DNA of 51,592 nucleotides from Chloroflexota bacterium (GTDB taxonomy: Bacteria; Chloroflexota; Dehalococcoidia; FW602-bin16): contig SCTZ01000203.1 in assembly GCA_004297765.1 (NCBI GenBank), positions 1-51,592 of the forward strand. Direction: 5' to 3'. The first letter of the stretch is position 1. Every line of letters begins with the position of its first letter. The notes beneath the pieces were generated by a model. The model ran no database searches, was not told the origin of the DNA, and saw only the letters and a list, made by a program, of their open reading frames with translations. The position numbers and the translations under genes are program-made. Of the stretch, positions 31,165 through 40,265 are shown piece by piece.

Positions 31165-32415
31165 ATGCGAATCTGTCAGCTCTCACGGGTAGTACCGACT
31201 CATGCTATCGGTGGCATGCAAGATCAGGTGATGTTGCAATCGGCCGCGTTGGTCGCGCTGGGTCACGAGGTTGTGATCCTCACGACAGCTCATCCGGATG
31301 GCAGAACAGTTGAGCAGATCGACGGAGTGGAAATCCGCTACGTCCCGCGGACTAGACCGATTAAGTTCTCACGCTCCTGGAGGCGAGAGAGCCAGCGGTA
31401 CCTGGTGTCCACACGGGTGGGGCGAGCGTTCGACGTCGTCCACGCGCAGGGAAGCGGTGGGACAGCGTGTCTTGCAAACAGCGTGCACGCTGCTCTGGGT
31501 GTGCCCGGAATCCTCAGTCTGCATGGCAGCGCAGCCGATGAGATTCGCACCGCTCTGAACCTGATGAAGCATCGTCCTGCTCCCGGCCAGTCTGTCCGCT
31601 CTATCTTGGTGGTAGCTAAGCAGATGTACGAGCACCTGAGGTTCACCATGCCGGCGGCCCGCAAGGCCGACGCCGTGATTGCCACAAGCAGATCCGCCGT
31701 CGACGACTATCCTCGGGTTCTGCGCATACCAAAATCAAAGGTGCATTTGATCTACAACTCGATTGACACCGCGCTCTTTCAGCGCAGAGTTGGCAGGCGA
31801 GGTCTGCTTGGGCTCGGAAATGACAGCTTTATCTTGCTTGCTGTTGCCCGCCTCATCGAGGAGAAGGGGGTGCAGTACTCGATCCGGGCCATGCCAACGA
31901 TTCTGGTGTCCCATCCTGACGCCCAGCTTCTGGTCGTCGGCGATGGAGTGTACCGACCGAAGCTCGAGCAGTTGGCTGTCGAGTTGGGGATAGCGTCGAG
32001 GGTTCGCTTCGTGGGGTCGGTAAGTCTGTCGCAGTTGCCGGACTACTACAGCGCGGCCGACGTCTTTCTAAACCCAACCATTCGCCGCAATGGCTACGAC
32101 ATGACAATCCTGCAGTCCATGGCCTGCGGATGCGCGGTCATCGCCAGCGATCTTCCTAGCGTTCGTAGCACGCTGGACGGCAATACGCTTGTGATGATCC
32201 CCCCGGGTGATGCCGCGGCCCTCTCCGCCCGGGCGATCGAGTTGATGGAGAAGCCGGATCTAAGAGCGAGCTTAAGTCTAGCCGGTGAGAGAGACATTCG
32301 GGATCGCTTTGGCAGCGAATCCGCCGCCAAGCGCATGGTGGAAATCTACCAGTCTGTCATAGCTGGTGGGATGTCTTCCAAAGCGCCTCGCCTGATTGGT
32401 AAGGAACCTTGTTGA
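31165..32415 (+). CDS. GT4-type glycosyltransferase with altered E-x7-E motif
   Basis: 416 residues, AAGGGAAGG before the ATG. GT-B fold of the GT4 group: a Gly-rich N-terminal loop (VVPTHAIGGMQDQVML), an intact acceptor-side domain, and a C-terminal donor domain with GLGNDSFILLAVARLIEEKG and LVVGDGVYRPKLEQL. The nucleotide-sugar motif normally E-x7-E reads RRNGYDMTILQSMACG, with Gln at the second Glu and no Glu at the first. The rest of the donor site (SMACGCAVIAS) looks functional, so this may be a tolerated variation. It adds a hexose-type sugar to the lipid-linked glycan. Confidence 0.88.
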   Translation: MRICQLSRVVPTHAIGGMQDQVMLQSAALVALGHEVVILTTAHPDGRTVEQIDGVEIRYVPRTRPIKFSRSWRRESQRYLVSTRVGRAFDVVHAQGSGGTACLANSVHAALGVPGILSLHGSAADEIRTALNLMKHRPAPGQSVRSILVVAKQMYEHLRFTMPAARKADAVIATSRSAVDDYPRVLRIPKSKVHLIYNSIDTALFQRRVGRRGLLGLGNDSFILLAVARLIEEKGVQYSIRAMPTILVSHPDAQLLVVGDGVYRPKLEQLAVELGIASRVRFVGSVSLSQLPDYYSAADVFLNPTIRRNGYDMTILQSMACGCAVIASDLPSVRSTLDGNTLVMIPPGDAAALSARAIELMEKPDLRASLSLAGERDIRDRFGSESAAKRMVEIYQSVIAGGMSSKAPRLIGKEPC

Positions 32416-32435
32416 GATTAGAGCAACATCAACGA

Positions 32436-33653
32436 ATGCGCCTTTGCTATTTGACCAGAACGACGCCTGAGCACAGCCACGGCGGTTTGGAGCGACATCT
32501 GGAAATGATTGCCATGGATAGTGCGGCTCGGGGCAACGACGTCGTGGTGATCACGACAGCACATCCGCGTCTCGGCGGGACCGTGGTCAATCGGCCAGAC
32601 GGGATTGAGGTCAATTACCTGGCTGGAACGTGCCCTGGACGCTACACGTCTGCCTGGTGGCACAAGAGCGTGGAGCAGTACGCCAAGCTGCATCATGAGA
32701 AGGCCTTCGATTTGGTTGTGGCCGAGGATGGCGCGGGATGGAGCTACACCCGGCTGCGCGCCAGGGGAGGAGTTTCGACTCCGGTCGTCATGTTCCGGCA
32801 TGGCACCACGCTGCTCAATATCGGGCAGTATCTGCGGCATCCCTCCGTGCGAGGCTGTGCGAACACCTTCTTGAATGTGTGGCATCTCATGCGTTGGGCT
32901 AGACGATACGGTCCCTATGTCGATGCCCAGATTGCGGTGTCCGATCACGTTCGGGAGTCCGTGCTGCGGGAGAGTTCTGTGGCGCCGCAGCGGGTGCACG
33001 TTATCCGGAACGGTGTAGATGTAGATCAGTTCGCTCCGGCTGTCAGTGGCAAGCAGGTTAGAGCGCGCTTCGGTATTCCTCAAGACGAACCGCTGGTGCT
33101 GTGGATGGGGCGGCTGATTAGGGCCAAAGGATGGCAGATTGCGTACCAGACCTTCCTCGAGGTGCAGCGCAAGAATCCGAGAATGTGGATGCTGTTGGTC
33201 GGCAGTGGCCGCCCTGCTGAAGAGCATCGGTTGGCAGCGATGATTCGGGAACATGGGATGCAGGGGCGGGTTGCGCACTTGGCAGGTGTTCCCCACGAGG
33301 ATGTTCCCGAGTATCTGTCCGCTGCCGATGTTTTCTTGTTTCCGACATACCATCCCGAGGGGCTGCCCATACTCCTGCTGGAGGCTATGAGCTCAGGTAA
33401 GGTCTGCGTGTGCACGGATTCGCCTGCTATCCGGCAGCTTATCCGTCCTGGCACGGGCTTGCTAGCGGAAAATGATGTTCCCGCGCTGGCCCGTCAGGTC
33501 CGTTTGGCTCTGGAGGACTCGCGATTACGAGAGAGCATTGGTCGGGCTGCCCGGGACGTGGTTCTCCGTGATTTCAACAGCATAAACATGCTGGACCGTA
33601 TTCACCAAGTGTATATCGACACTACCACCGGTGCGATGCGACAACGCGTTTGA
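32436..33653 (+). CDS. GT4-type glycosyltransferase
   Basis: 405 residues from ATG 32436 (MRLCYLTRTTPEHSHGGLER), which gives the standard GT4 N-terminus; a TTG at 32409 overlapping the previous stop is possible. The donor domain is complete: PLVLWMGRLIRAKGWQIAYQ, HLAGVPHEDVPEYLSAADVF, and the E-x7-E motif in HPEGLPILLLEAMSSGKVCV. N-terminal similarity to the previous gene (HGGLERHLEMIAMDSAARG against the same region of 31165) suggests the two are old paralogues. The donor and linkage are unknown. Confidence 0.9.
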   Translation: MRLCYLTRTTPEHSHGGLERHLEMIAMDSAARGNDVVVITTAHPRLGGTVVNRPDGIEVNYLAGTCPGRYTSAWWHKSVEQYAKLHHEKAFDLVVAEDGAGWSYTRLRARGGVSTPVVMFRHGTTLLNIGQYLRHPSVRGCANTFLNVWHLMRWARRYGPYVDAQIAVSDHVRESVLRESSVAPQRVHVIRNGVDVDQFAPAVSGKQVRARFGIPQDEPLVLWMGRLIRAKGWQIAYQTFLEVQRKNPRMWMLLVGSGRPAEEHRLAAMIREHGMQGRVAHLAGVPHEDVPEYLSAADVFLFPTYHPEGLPILLLEAMSSGKVCVCTDSPAIRQLIRPGTGLLAENDVPALARQVRLALEDSRLRESIGRAARDVVLRDFNSINMLDRIHQVYIDTTTGAMRQRV

Positions 33654-33860
33654 GCTCGAAACGGGTTAACCTCTAGGCGATGCTGTCTGCCCAGCAACGC
33701 TTTGGAGGCTTCGGTGTGGCAGGTAATGCCAGGGTCGTCGTAGCTGATTACAGTGATATGCGTCGAGGTGAGACCAAGACCGTGTTCGTACCAGGGTTGG
33801 TTCAGCGGATGGTTTCCGAGGCAGACGTAGTTAACAGAGGTGGTATGGATTGTGATTGAC

Positions 33861-34691
33861 ATGTCTCGCTCTCCGATCAAAGGCAGTTGCGCCTTTTGCG
33901 TGCATCGGCGAAGACCCAAGTCACGTGAGGAATGGGATTCCGTGTGCGGCCGGTGCAAGGGAATAGAAGCCAGCCTTCTCTCCAATCTGTACTGGGTCCA
34001 GGAGGATTGCCCCGAGCACGCTGTGGTCGCGCCGACGATTGCACGCCTCTCTTCACGCAATGCCCTGCGGCGAAACGTGGCCGCAATTGAACGTGCTGGG
34101 CTGACCGCCGACGATCGCATTCTTGAGATCGGCTGTAATGCCGGCGTTCTACAGGGAATCCTACGCCACCCCGGCTTCGTCGGGGTCGACCTCCGCCCTG
34201 ATTTCGTGAGGAGAGCTCGAGTGATATGCCCGGACGGTTTGTTCGCGGTTGCCGATGCGACTGCGCTGCCGTTCCCGGACGGCACCTTCTCCAAGCTCTT
34301 CAGTCTTGACGTTATGGAGCACATACCTGTCCACTTACTCTCTAGTTATGCTGCCGAGGTAGCACGTGTGGCGGCTCCAGGGGCGAGGTTCTTGTTGAGC
34401 ACACCGAACGGGTCCTTGAACATCATTAAGCGCGCGTTCGGGCGGGTCGTTGAGGCGGCTCACGAAACAGAGTTCGCGCCCGAGGAGGTAGAGGCGCTAT
34501 GGGCGTCGGTCGGCTTTGCTCTTGAGTGCTCCGCCAAGCTGGACGATGATCTCTTTCCGTCCGGACTGGTCTGGCGGGGACTTCAGATGGTCCTCTCGGA
34601 CTCCGACGCCATGGTCACCGCCGCTACAAAGGTCACCAAGAAGGCGGGCTATGTCAATCAACTCTACGTATTCACCAAGGTGCAGCGTTGA
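33861..34691 (+). CDS. Methyltransferase with N-terminal CxxC...CxxC zinc-ribbon-like segment
   Basis: 276 residues from ATG 33861; a GTG at 33840 is a weaker choice. The N-terminus carries CAFC then CGRC about 20 residues later, a likely zinc knuckle. A class I SAM fold follows: ILEIGCNAGVLQGIL, FVGVDLRPDFVRRA, FPDGTFSKLFSLDVMEHIPV and LLSTPNGSLNIIKRAFG. It resembles methyltransferases with Cys-rich N-termini that act on nucleotide sugars, such as those of deoxysugar pathways, but that group has a longer zinc domain. The 186-base gap before it holds no feature I can name. The next gene starts at TTGA on its stop. Confidence 0.83.
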   Translation: MSRSPIKGSCAFCVHRRRPKSREEWDSVCGRCKGIEASLLSNLYWVQEDCPEHAVVAPTIARLSSRNALRRNVAAIERAGLTADDRILEIGCNAGVLQGILRHPGFVGVDLRPDFVRRARVICPDGLFAVADATALPFPDGTFSKLFSLDVMEHIPVHLLSSYAAEVARVAAPGARFLLSTPNGSLNIIKRAFGRVVEAAHETEFAPEEVEALWASVGFALECSAKLDDDLFPSGLVWRGLQMVLSDSDAMVTAATKVTKKAGYVNQLYVFTKVQR

Positions 34692-35869
34692 GGATTCTTG
34701 TCTACGCTAGCGACTTCTTCCCCACTATTGGCGGCGTTCAAACGGCCGTTATGAACCTTGCCAGGGAATGGAGCAGCCGTGGGCACGCTGTCCACATCGT
34801 CACGAGTCGACCCTCTCCGCATGTAGCACGACGCGAGGTCGTCGGCGGGTTGGAAGTTAGTCGCTTTGACTGGCAGCGACGCCCTATCGCTAGCCTTCCC
34901 TTTCGGGCTCTTCGCATCTCACGAGAGATCGCCCCTTTCGTTCGTCGATGGCAACCTGACGTGGTGTACGCCCATTTTCTGCCAACTAACGTCGCCGCAC
35001 TCCTTCTCGTCCCCGGACTTGCACCGCATCCGCTCATCGTGTCGGCGCGAGGCAATGACGTTATGGGTATGGCGGATCGCTCGAGAGTTCATCGCTGGGC
35101 AATTACCCGTCTGTTTCGTAAAGCGGATTCGATTCTCTTCTGTTCAGAGGCGCTGCAGCGGCATAGTAGGACCCTCCTGGCAGAGGCCGGTCGTACAGGC
35201 GGTATCCTGGGCGACGGGGTAGATGTCAAGCAGGTCGATGCTGCGACGCCCTGGTCGGCGGATTATCCCTACTTGTTCACGGGCGGAAGATTCGTGCACA
35301 AGAAGGGGTTCGATCTGTTGATCGAAGCCTTTGCCGAAGTCCACAAGGTGGCCCCCGAGCTACGCTTGATGATTGCCGGGGACGGCCCAGCGCGGCCGCG
35401 TATTGAAGAGCGAGTGCGTGATTTGCAGCTCGAGAAGTCTGTCGAGCTAACCGGCTTTCTTGGTCCGCAAGACCTTCTTGGTCGCATGAAAGGGTCCGAA
35501 TTCTTCGTGTTGCCGTCTCGGGAGGAGCCCTTTGGGATCGTGGTGTTAGAAGCCATGGCCGCCTCCAAGCCCGTTCTGGCTGCCAACGTCGATAACATTC
35601 CCCGTCTGATCACGGACGGACACAACGGGTTGTTGGCAGAGCCATCGGTTTCCTCACTGCGTGACGGTATTCTTCGTATGCTGCGCAGCCGTGAATCGTG
35701 GGAGGACTGGGGGGCTCGTGCTCGCTCGTCGGTTGTGGAGAAGCATAGCTGGTCGCGTGTGGCCGATCAGGCTCTCGAGATTTTTGCTGAAACGCTCGAG
35801 AGCCGACGCCATGTCGGCCGTCCTTTCACAGCCGGCTTGGGTGGAAGAAATCTGGGTGGAGGGCGATAG
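34688..35869 (+). CDS. GT4-type glycosyltransferase
   Basis: 393 residues from TTG 34688, overlapping the methyltransferase stop; the sequence from the first codon (RILVYASDFFPTIGGVQTAV) is the classic GT4 start, so TTG is credible. Donor-side motifs are YLFTGGRFVHKKGFDLLIEA, LMIAGDGPARPRIEERV and the E-x7-E in SREEPFGIVVLEAMAASKPV. Cytoplasmic, working at the membrane on undecaprenyl-linked intermediates. The linkage cannot be predicted. Confidence 0.9.
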   Translation: MRILVYASDFFPTIGGVQTAVMNLAREWSSRGHAVHIVTSRPSPHVARREVVGGLEVSRFDWQRRPIASLPFRALRISREIAPFVRRWQPDVVYAHFLPTNVAALLLVPGLAPHPLIVSARGNDVMGMADRSRVHRWAITRLFRKADSILFCSEALQRHSRTLLAEAGRTGGILGDGVDVKQVDAATPWSADYPYLFTGGRFVHKKGFDLLIEAFAEVHKVAPELRLMIAGDGPARPRIEERVRDLQLEKSVELTGFLGPQDLLGRMKGSEFFVLPSREEPFGIVVLEAMAASKPVLAANVDNIPRLITDGHNGLLAEPSVSSLRDGILRMLRSRESWEDWGARARSSVVEKHSWSRVADQALEIFAETLESRRHVGRPFTAGLGGRNLGGGR

Positions 35870-35873
35870 TCAC

Positions 35874-37088
35874 ATGATTGAAGGTCGTGATATCGTTTGC
35901 CTCGCCTCCGCCAATTGGGCCTCCAGCAACCGCGTGAATTGTCATCTGCTGATGGAACGCCTGGCCACGAAGAACCGCGTTCTGTTCGTGGAAACCCCCG
36001 GCGCACGTACGCCGGCGCCACGGGAGTTGGGGCGTGCGTTTCGTCGGGTGGCGGCAGCCGCGAGGGGAATTCGCAAAGAGAGGGAGCAACTGTGGGTGCT
36101 GCCCCCGCTCATCCTTCCAAAACATAGCTTGCGGTCGATTCGTTGGCTCAACAAGGTGGCCTTGCGTCTGCAGGTCCAACTCGCTGCTCGGAGGCTTGGA
36201 CTAACAACCCCCATCCTGTGGAGTTTCCTGCCGTATGGAGAGGGGCTAATCGGCCATCTTTCGGAGTGCCTGACCGTCTATCACTGTGTCGATAATTATG
36301 CGGCCAACCCGGGCGTGCACGTCCCATCCCTGGTGGCAGCGGAAGAACGCCTTCTCAGGCGGGCGGATGTGGTGTTGACCACGGCTCCCGCGCTGTTCGA
36401 TGCCAAGCGATTGCTGAATGCTAACACCCACTATTGGCCCAACGCCGCGAATACGGATCTGTTCGAGACAACACTGGACGCCGCGACCACGGTTGCTCCC
36501 GATATCGCGGCGATCTCGGGGCCCAGAATCGGCTACGTCGGAAACCTGGCATCGTACAAGCTGGATCTTGGTCTGCTTCGTCGGGTCGCGGCCGATCATC
36601 CCGAGTGGTCTTTCGTTCTGATCGGTCCGGAGGGAATCGGTGATCCATCAACCGATCTTTCGGCACTCAGGTCTTTGTCGAACGTTCATTTCCTGGGACC
36701 GCGTAGCTATGAGACACTGCCGTCTTACCTCAAGGGCATGGATGTCTGTATGATCCCGTTCCAGGTGACGGAATCCACGACCTATAGCTTCCCGATGAAA
36801 TTCTTTGAATATCTGGCAAGTGGTCGACCTGTTGTGTCCACAGGTCTTCCTGCCCTAGAGCGCTTCCGACACCTCTTCAGAAGGGGTGATTCACCCGAGG
36901 AGTTCGCCCGGGCCATTCGTGAATCGCTGGATGCCGACACGCCAAAGGCGAGAGAAAGCAGGCTATCCGCTGCGCGCAGCCATGGCTGGGACGGTCTTGT
37001 CGAGCAGATCTCGGCTGTCGTCAGCGCTGCTCAGAGTCCCGCGGCTGGCGTGACGCGGGTGAGGACTGGTGAACATGTGGGCTGCTAG
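35874..37088 (+). CDS. GT4-family glycosyltransferase (YSFPMKFFEYLASG type)
   Basis: 404 residues from ATG 35874, four bases after the previous stop, with GGAGGG at 35858-35863. The frame is open further upstream but lies inside the preceding gene. The C-terminal half has GPRIGYVGNLASYKLDLGLL, FVLIGPEGIGDP, HFLGPRSYETLPSYLKGMDV and TTYSFPMKFFEYLASGRPVV. This is the set seen in glycosyltransferases annotated as group 1 in teichuronic or exopolysaccharide clusters. The N-terminal half (IVCLASANWASSNRVNCHLL) is also characteristic. It ends in a short low-complexity tail. The next 90 bases hold a G-rich repeat. Confidence 0.87.
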   Translation: MIEGRDIVCLASANWASSNRVNCHLLMERLATKNRVLFVETPGARTPAPRELGRAFRRVAAAARGIRKEREQLWVLPPLILPKHSLRSIRWLNKVALRLQVQLAARRLGLTTPILWSFLPYGEGLIGHLSECLTVYHCVDNYAANPGVHVPSLVAAEERLLRRADVVLTTAPALFDAKRLLNANTHYWPNAANTDLFETTLDAATTVAPDIAAISGPRIGYVGNLASYKLDLGLLRRVAADHPEWSFVLIGPEGIGDPSTDLSALRSLSNVHFLGPRSYETLPSYLKGMDVCMIPFQVTESTTYSFPMKFFEYLASGRPVVSTGLPALERFRHLFRRGDSPEEFARAIRESLDADTPKARESRLSAARSHGWDGLVEQISAVVSAAQSPAAGVTRVRTGEHVGC

Positions 37089-37100
37089 CGTGCCGCCAGG

Positions 37101-37140
37101 CCGGGGATTAGGGGGTGTCCCCCGAGCATTTCCCACTCCT
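37101..37140. repeat. G-rich intergenic motif, copy 2
   Basis: CCGGGGATTAGGGGGTGTCC followed by CCCGAGCATTTCCCACTCCT. GGGGG and CCCCC around TGT (37111-37123) can pair. It matches the motif at 31061-31098 in most positions, and a weaker relative lies at 43891-43915 inside the 3' end of gmhB. All three lie at gene ends. Confidence 0.4.
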
Positions 37141-37178
37141 CTGTTGCGCGGAGGTCGGTTGGGGAGACCTGTATCACG

Positions 37179-38309
37179 ATGAGAGTCGCTCTGCTACACC
37201 CGTATTTTGTCAACCAGCGTGGTGGTGAACGCCTTTTCTACACGTTGTGTCAGATGTATCCCGAGGCCGACATCTATGCGCTACTGGCAGATCTCAACAC
37301 ACAGCCGGAGTGGCTGCGGAGTCGCCATGTGAGCACGACGTTTGCTCAGAGGCTGCCGTACAGTGCGAAATTATTCACGCAGTATTTCTTCCTGTACCCG
37401 CTGGCGGTGGAGCAGATCGATCTGCGGAGCTATGACTTGATTGTCTCCAGCAGTAGTGCCTGGATGCACGGTGCCCTGGCGCCCGCCGAGGCCGTTCACA
37501 TCTGCTATTGCCATAGTCCTTTCCGCTACGCCTGGAGCTGGTACAACGAGTTCATCGGCGGTCGGAGCAGTCATAGTCCCAGTCGGCTGGTGTTGTCTCT
37601 ACTGCTGCACCGGATCCGGACCTGGGATTTCGCCGCCGCCCAGCGCGTGGATCATTTCATTGCCAACTCCCACGTCACCAAGCGAAGAATCGCCCGATAT
37701 TTTCGGCGTGACAGCACGGTCATTCACCCGCCCGTGGAGGTCGACAGGTTCCGGGTTGGTGAGGGCAGCGGTGACTACTTCCTGGTGGCGTCTGGGCTGG
37801 TGAAATACAAGAAAGTGGAAGCGGCTATTCGTGCGTTTAATCAGTTGGGTCTCAAGCTGCTCGTGGTTGGAGACGGCCCCGAACGCGCAGCGCTACAGAA
37901 AATGGCGCAGCCCAATGTCGTCTTCCTGGGTGGTGTACCTGACGCTCAATTGAGCGAGCTATATTCCGGCTGCAAAGCGCTGATCTTCACGGCGGAAGAA
38001 GATTTCGGAATTGTCCCGGTGGAGGCCCAGGCCGCGGGACGCCCCGTCATCGCCTATCGCAGGGGAGGGGCGCTTGAAACCGTGAGGGAGGGCGAGACAG
38101 GTCTGTTCTTTGACGAACAGACACCGGACGCTATCGTCGATGCGATCGGGCGATTCGATCCCTCACGATTTGACCGGCACGCCATTCGCGCTCACGCAAA
38201 GCGATTTAGCAGAGAGGTGTTCGCTCAGAAGCTCACGGAGTTCGTCAATTCAAAGTTGGAGGACCATAAGAGGCATGCATCAGCGCAGCTACTATCGTCG
38301 CGCACCTAA
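37179..38309 (+). CDS. GT4-family glycosyltransferase (WbaZ-like mannosyltransferase type)
   Basis: 376 residues. The N-terminus MRVALLHPYFVNQRGGERLF, the central ICYCHSPFRYAWSWYNEF and the C-terminal AEEDFGIVPVEAQAAGRPVI then GGALETVREGETGLFF form the pattern of the WbaZ-like mannosyltransferases. The E-x7-E motif is EEDFGIVPVE. Mannosyl transfer is likely but not proven. Its last 35 bases overlap the phosphoglycosyl transferase gene that follows in another frame, which suggests tight co-translation. Confidence 0.88.
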   Translation: MRVALLHPYFVNQRGGERLFYTLCQMYPEADIYALLADLNTQPEWLRSRHVSTTFAQRLPYSAKLFTQYFFLYPLAVEQIDLRSYDLIVSSSSAWMHGALAPAEAVHICYCHSPFRYAWSWYNEFIGGRSSHSPSRLVLSLLLHRIRTWDFAAAQRVDHFIANSHVTKRRIARYFRRDSTVIHPPVEVDRFRVGEGSGDYFLVASGLVKYKKVEAAIRAFNQLGLKLLVVGDGPERAALQKMAQPNVVFLGGVPDAQLSELYSGCKALIFTAEEDFGIVPVEAQAAGRPVIAYRRGGALETVREGETGLFFDEQTPDAIVDAIGRFDPSRFDRHAIRAHAKRFSREVFAQKLTEFVNSKLEDHKRHASAQLLSSRT

Positions 38310-38904
38310 GAGGTTATTTGACGTAATTCTCGCTACTGTTTGCCTGGTTCTTCTCTCTCCGGTTTTCCTGGTGTCTGCCATAGCAATCAAGCTCGATTCA
38401 CCGGGGCCCATCTTTCATCGGACCAAGCGGCTGGCAAGGGGTGGCAAATCGTACACCCTTCTCAAGTTTCGCACGATGGTTCCGAACGCAGAGCAAGTGC
38501 TCGTCCATCTACTCGAAAGCGATCCGGCGGCTCGCAAGGAGTACGAGGACACGTACAAGCTCAAGAACGACCCTCGTATCACGCGCTCAGGACGTCTCTT
38601 GCGGCGATGGAGCATTGACGAGCTGCCCCAACTGATCAACGTGCTGCGGGGCGACATGAGTCTGATCGGTCCACGGCAGATCCTCGCCAGCGAATTGCAT
38701 AAGTACGGGCGATATGGCGGCAAGCTGATCACGGTTCGACCTGGCATGACGGGGCTATGGCAGATCAGTGGACGATCGAGCCTGTCGTATGACGACCGTG
38801 TGCGGCTGGATATGACGTACATCGATAATCTGAGCTTGTGGCTCGACATGAAGATCCTCCTGAAAACGCCCGGCGCTGTCCTGCGTGGGGAGGGGGCAAT
38901 CTGA
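38275..38904 (+). CDS. Phosphoglycosyl transferase (bacterial sugar transferase), catalytically complete
   Basis: 209 residues from ATG 38275; the open frame extends back to 38110 but that is inside the preceding glycosyltransferase. It has one N-terminal re-entrant/membrane helix (LFDVILATVCLVLLSPVFLV). SPGPIFHRTKRLARGG, LLKFRTMVPNAEQVL and RRWSIDELPQLINVLRGDMS follow, with the catalytic Asp115-Glu116, then SLIGPRQ and PGMTGLWQISGRS. This monotopic enzyme moves a sugar 1-phosphate from UDP-sugar to undecaprenyl phosphate, starting the repeat unit. It is the only intact initiator in the window, since the larger homologue at 19685 lacks these residues. Confidence 0.94.
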   Translation: MHQRSYYRRAPKRLFDVILATVCLVLLSPVFLVSAIAIKLDSPGPIFHRTKRLARGGKSYTLLKFRTMVPNAEQVLVHLLESDPAARKEYEDTYKLKNDPRITRSGRLLRRWSIDELPQLINVLRGDMSLIGPRQILASELHKYGRYGGKLITVRPGMTGLWQISGRSSLSYDDRVRLDMTYIDNLSLWLDMKILLKTPGAVLRGEGAI

Positions 38905-39232
38905 GGCGCAGCCTGGTTCTCGGACAAAGGCAATCGTGCACGAGAGGCTCCGTCTGCTCGCGACACTCGTATGCTCAGACTGCTGGTCGACCGCAATGGG
39001 TGTCAGCGGCTAACCCGACCGAGGCTTGCTTGATGTCATCCTGAGCCGCAGCGAAGGATCTCCCTGGGGCGTGGGGGCGCGGATTCTTCGCGCTGCGGCG
39101 CTCAGAATGACACAACAACGCCTGCACGCGGTCGAACGGTTATCATGTTCACTGTGGTCGACTACGAGACAAAACGAAGCGCGTCTCTGCATTGCGTTCC
39201 GCGGTGTGAGATAGCGTTGGGAGGAACAGGCA
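38905..39232. other. 328-base gap with family A repeat copy 2
   Basis: No convincing gene. Bases 39032-39113 hold the second family A foldback: GATGTCATCCTGAGCCGCAG and following on the left, CGCGGATTCTTCGCGCTGCG and CGCTCAGAATGACA on the right. The right arm 39078-39112 is identical to 26389-26423. The left arm is more diverged than in copy 1. The GalE-like gene has its own ribosome-binding site (GGGAGGA) at the end of the gap. I found no strong promoter. Confidence 0.7.
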
Positions 39233-40210
39233 ATGCGCATCCTGGTGACCGGCGGTGCCGGGTACATCGGCTCGGTCGTGACCGAGCAACTGATCGAATC
39301 GGGACACGAGGTGGTCATTTTCGACAATCTGTCCCTGGGCCACATGGAGGCCGTCCATCCGCGGTCCACGTTCGTTCGGGGTGACCTGGCCGATCGAGCC
39401 GCGGTTTTCGAGGTGTTCGATACGTATCCCATCGACGCAGTGATGCACTTCGCCTCCAATACGCTAGTGGCTGACTCCGTGGAGTTCCCCTTCAAGTATG
39501 TGGGGGACAACGTGGTGAACGGACTCAACCTGCTGCGAGCTGCTGTCGAGCACGGGGTGCGGCGCTTCGTTCTTTCGTCGACCGCGAACCTCTTCGACAA
39601 GCCAGAGCGGATGCCCATCGATGAACAGGAGCGCATCATCCCAGGCAGCCCGTATGGGGAAAGTAAACATATGCTGGAGCGCATCCTGTACTGGCTTGAC
39701 CGCACGGTGGGCATGCGTTACGCGGCTCTGCGCTACTTCAATGCGGCCGGCGCCAGCGTTCTCCGTGGCGAGCAGCACGAGCCCGAGACCCATCTGATTC
39801 CCCTCGTCCTCCAGGTAGCGTTGGGTCAGCGCGAGAAGATCACGATCTTCGGCAGCGATTATCCGACCCCGGATGGCACCTGCGTACGCGACTACATACA
39901 CGTGATGGATCTAGCCCAGGCGCATATCCTCGCCCTGCAAGCCCTGACGGATGGCAGCCGCGTCTACAATCTGGGCAATGGCCGTGGCTTCAGCGTGCTG
40001 GAGGTCGTCGAAATGGCGCGCCAGATCACCGGCCATCCGATCCCGATCGTCATGGGACCGCGTCGACCCGGTGACCCCGCGGTGCTCATCGCCAGTTCCG
40101 ACCGGATTCGCGCGGAGTTAGGCTGGAATCCGAGGTTTCCTGATCTGCGCGATATCATCCAGACCGCCTGGGATTGGCATGTGGCACACCCGAATGGGTA
40201 TGGCAAGTAG
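39233..40210 (+). CDS. galE: UDP-glucose 4-epimerase-like enzyme
   Basis: 325 residues with GGGAGGA before the ATG. Extended [12 protein letters not shown] near 6-14, [14 protein letters not shown], the catalytic YGESK in [17 protein letters not shown], and [20 protein letters not shown], which is typical Gal[21 protein letters not shown] is the conserved GalE block. It would interconvert UDP-glucose and UDP-galactose, or the N-acetyl forms. The usual SSxAVYG text before the active site reads [11 protein letters not shown], a mild departure also found in some environmental GalE proteins. The next epimerase gene follows 55 bases later. Confidence 0.88.
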   Translation: MRILVTGGAGYIGSVVTEQLIESGHEVVIFDNLSLGHMEAVHPRSTFVRGDLADRAAVFEVFDTYPIDAVMHFASNTLVADSVEFPFKYVGDNVVNGLNLLRAAVEHGVRRFVLSSTANLFDKPERMPIDEQERIIPGSPYGESKHMLERILYWLDRTVGMRYAALRYFNAAGASVLRGEQHEPETHLIPLVLQVALGQREKITIFGSDYPTPDGTCVRDYIHVMDLAQAHILALQALTDGSRVYNLGNGRGFSVLEVVEMARQITGHPIPIVMGPRRPGDPAVLIASSDRIRAELGWNPRFPDLRDIIQTAWDWHVAHPNGYGK

Positions 40211-40265
40211 AGGACGATTGGGGACAAAGCTAGCTCACTACAATCCTCGAAAGGAGCAAACGACG

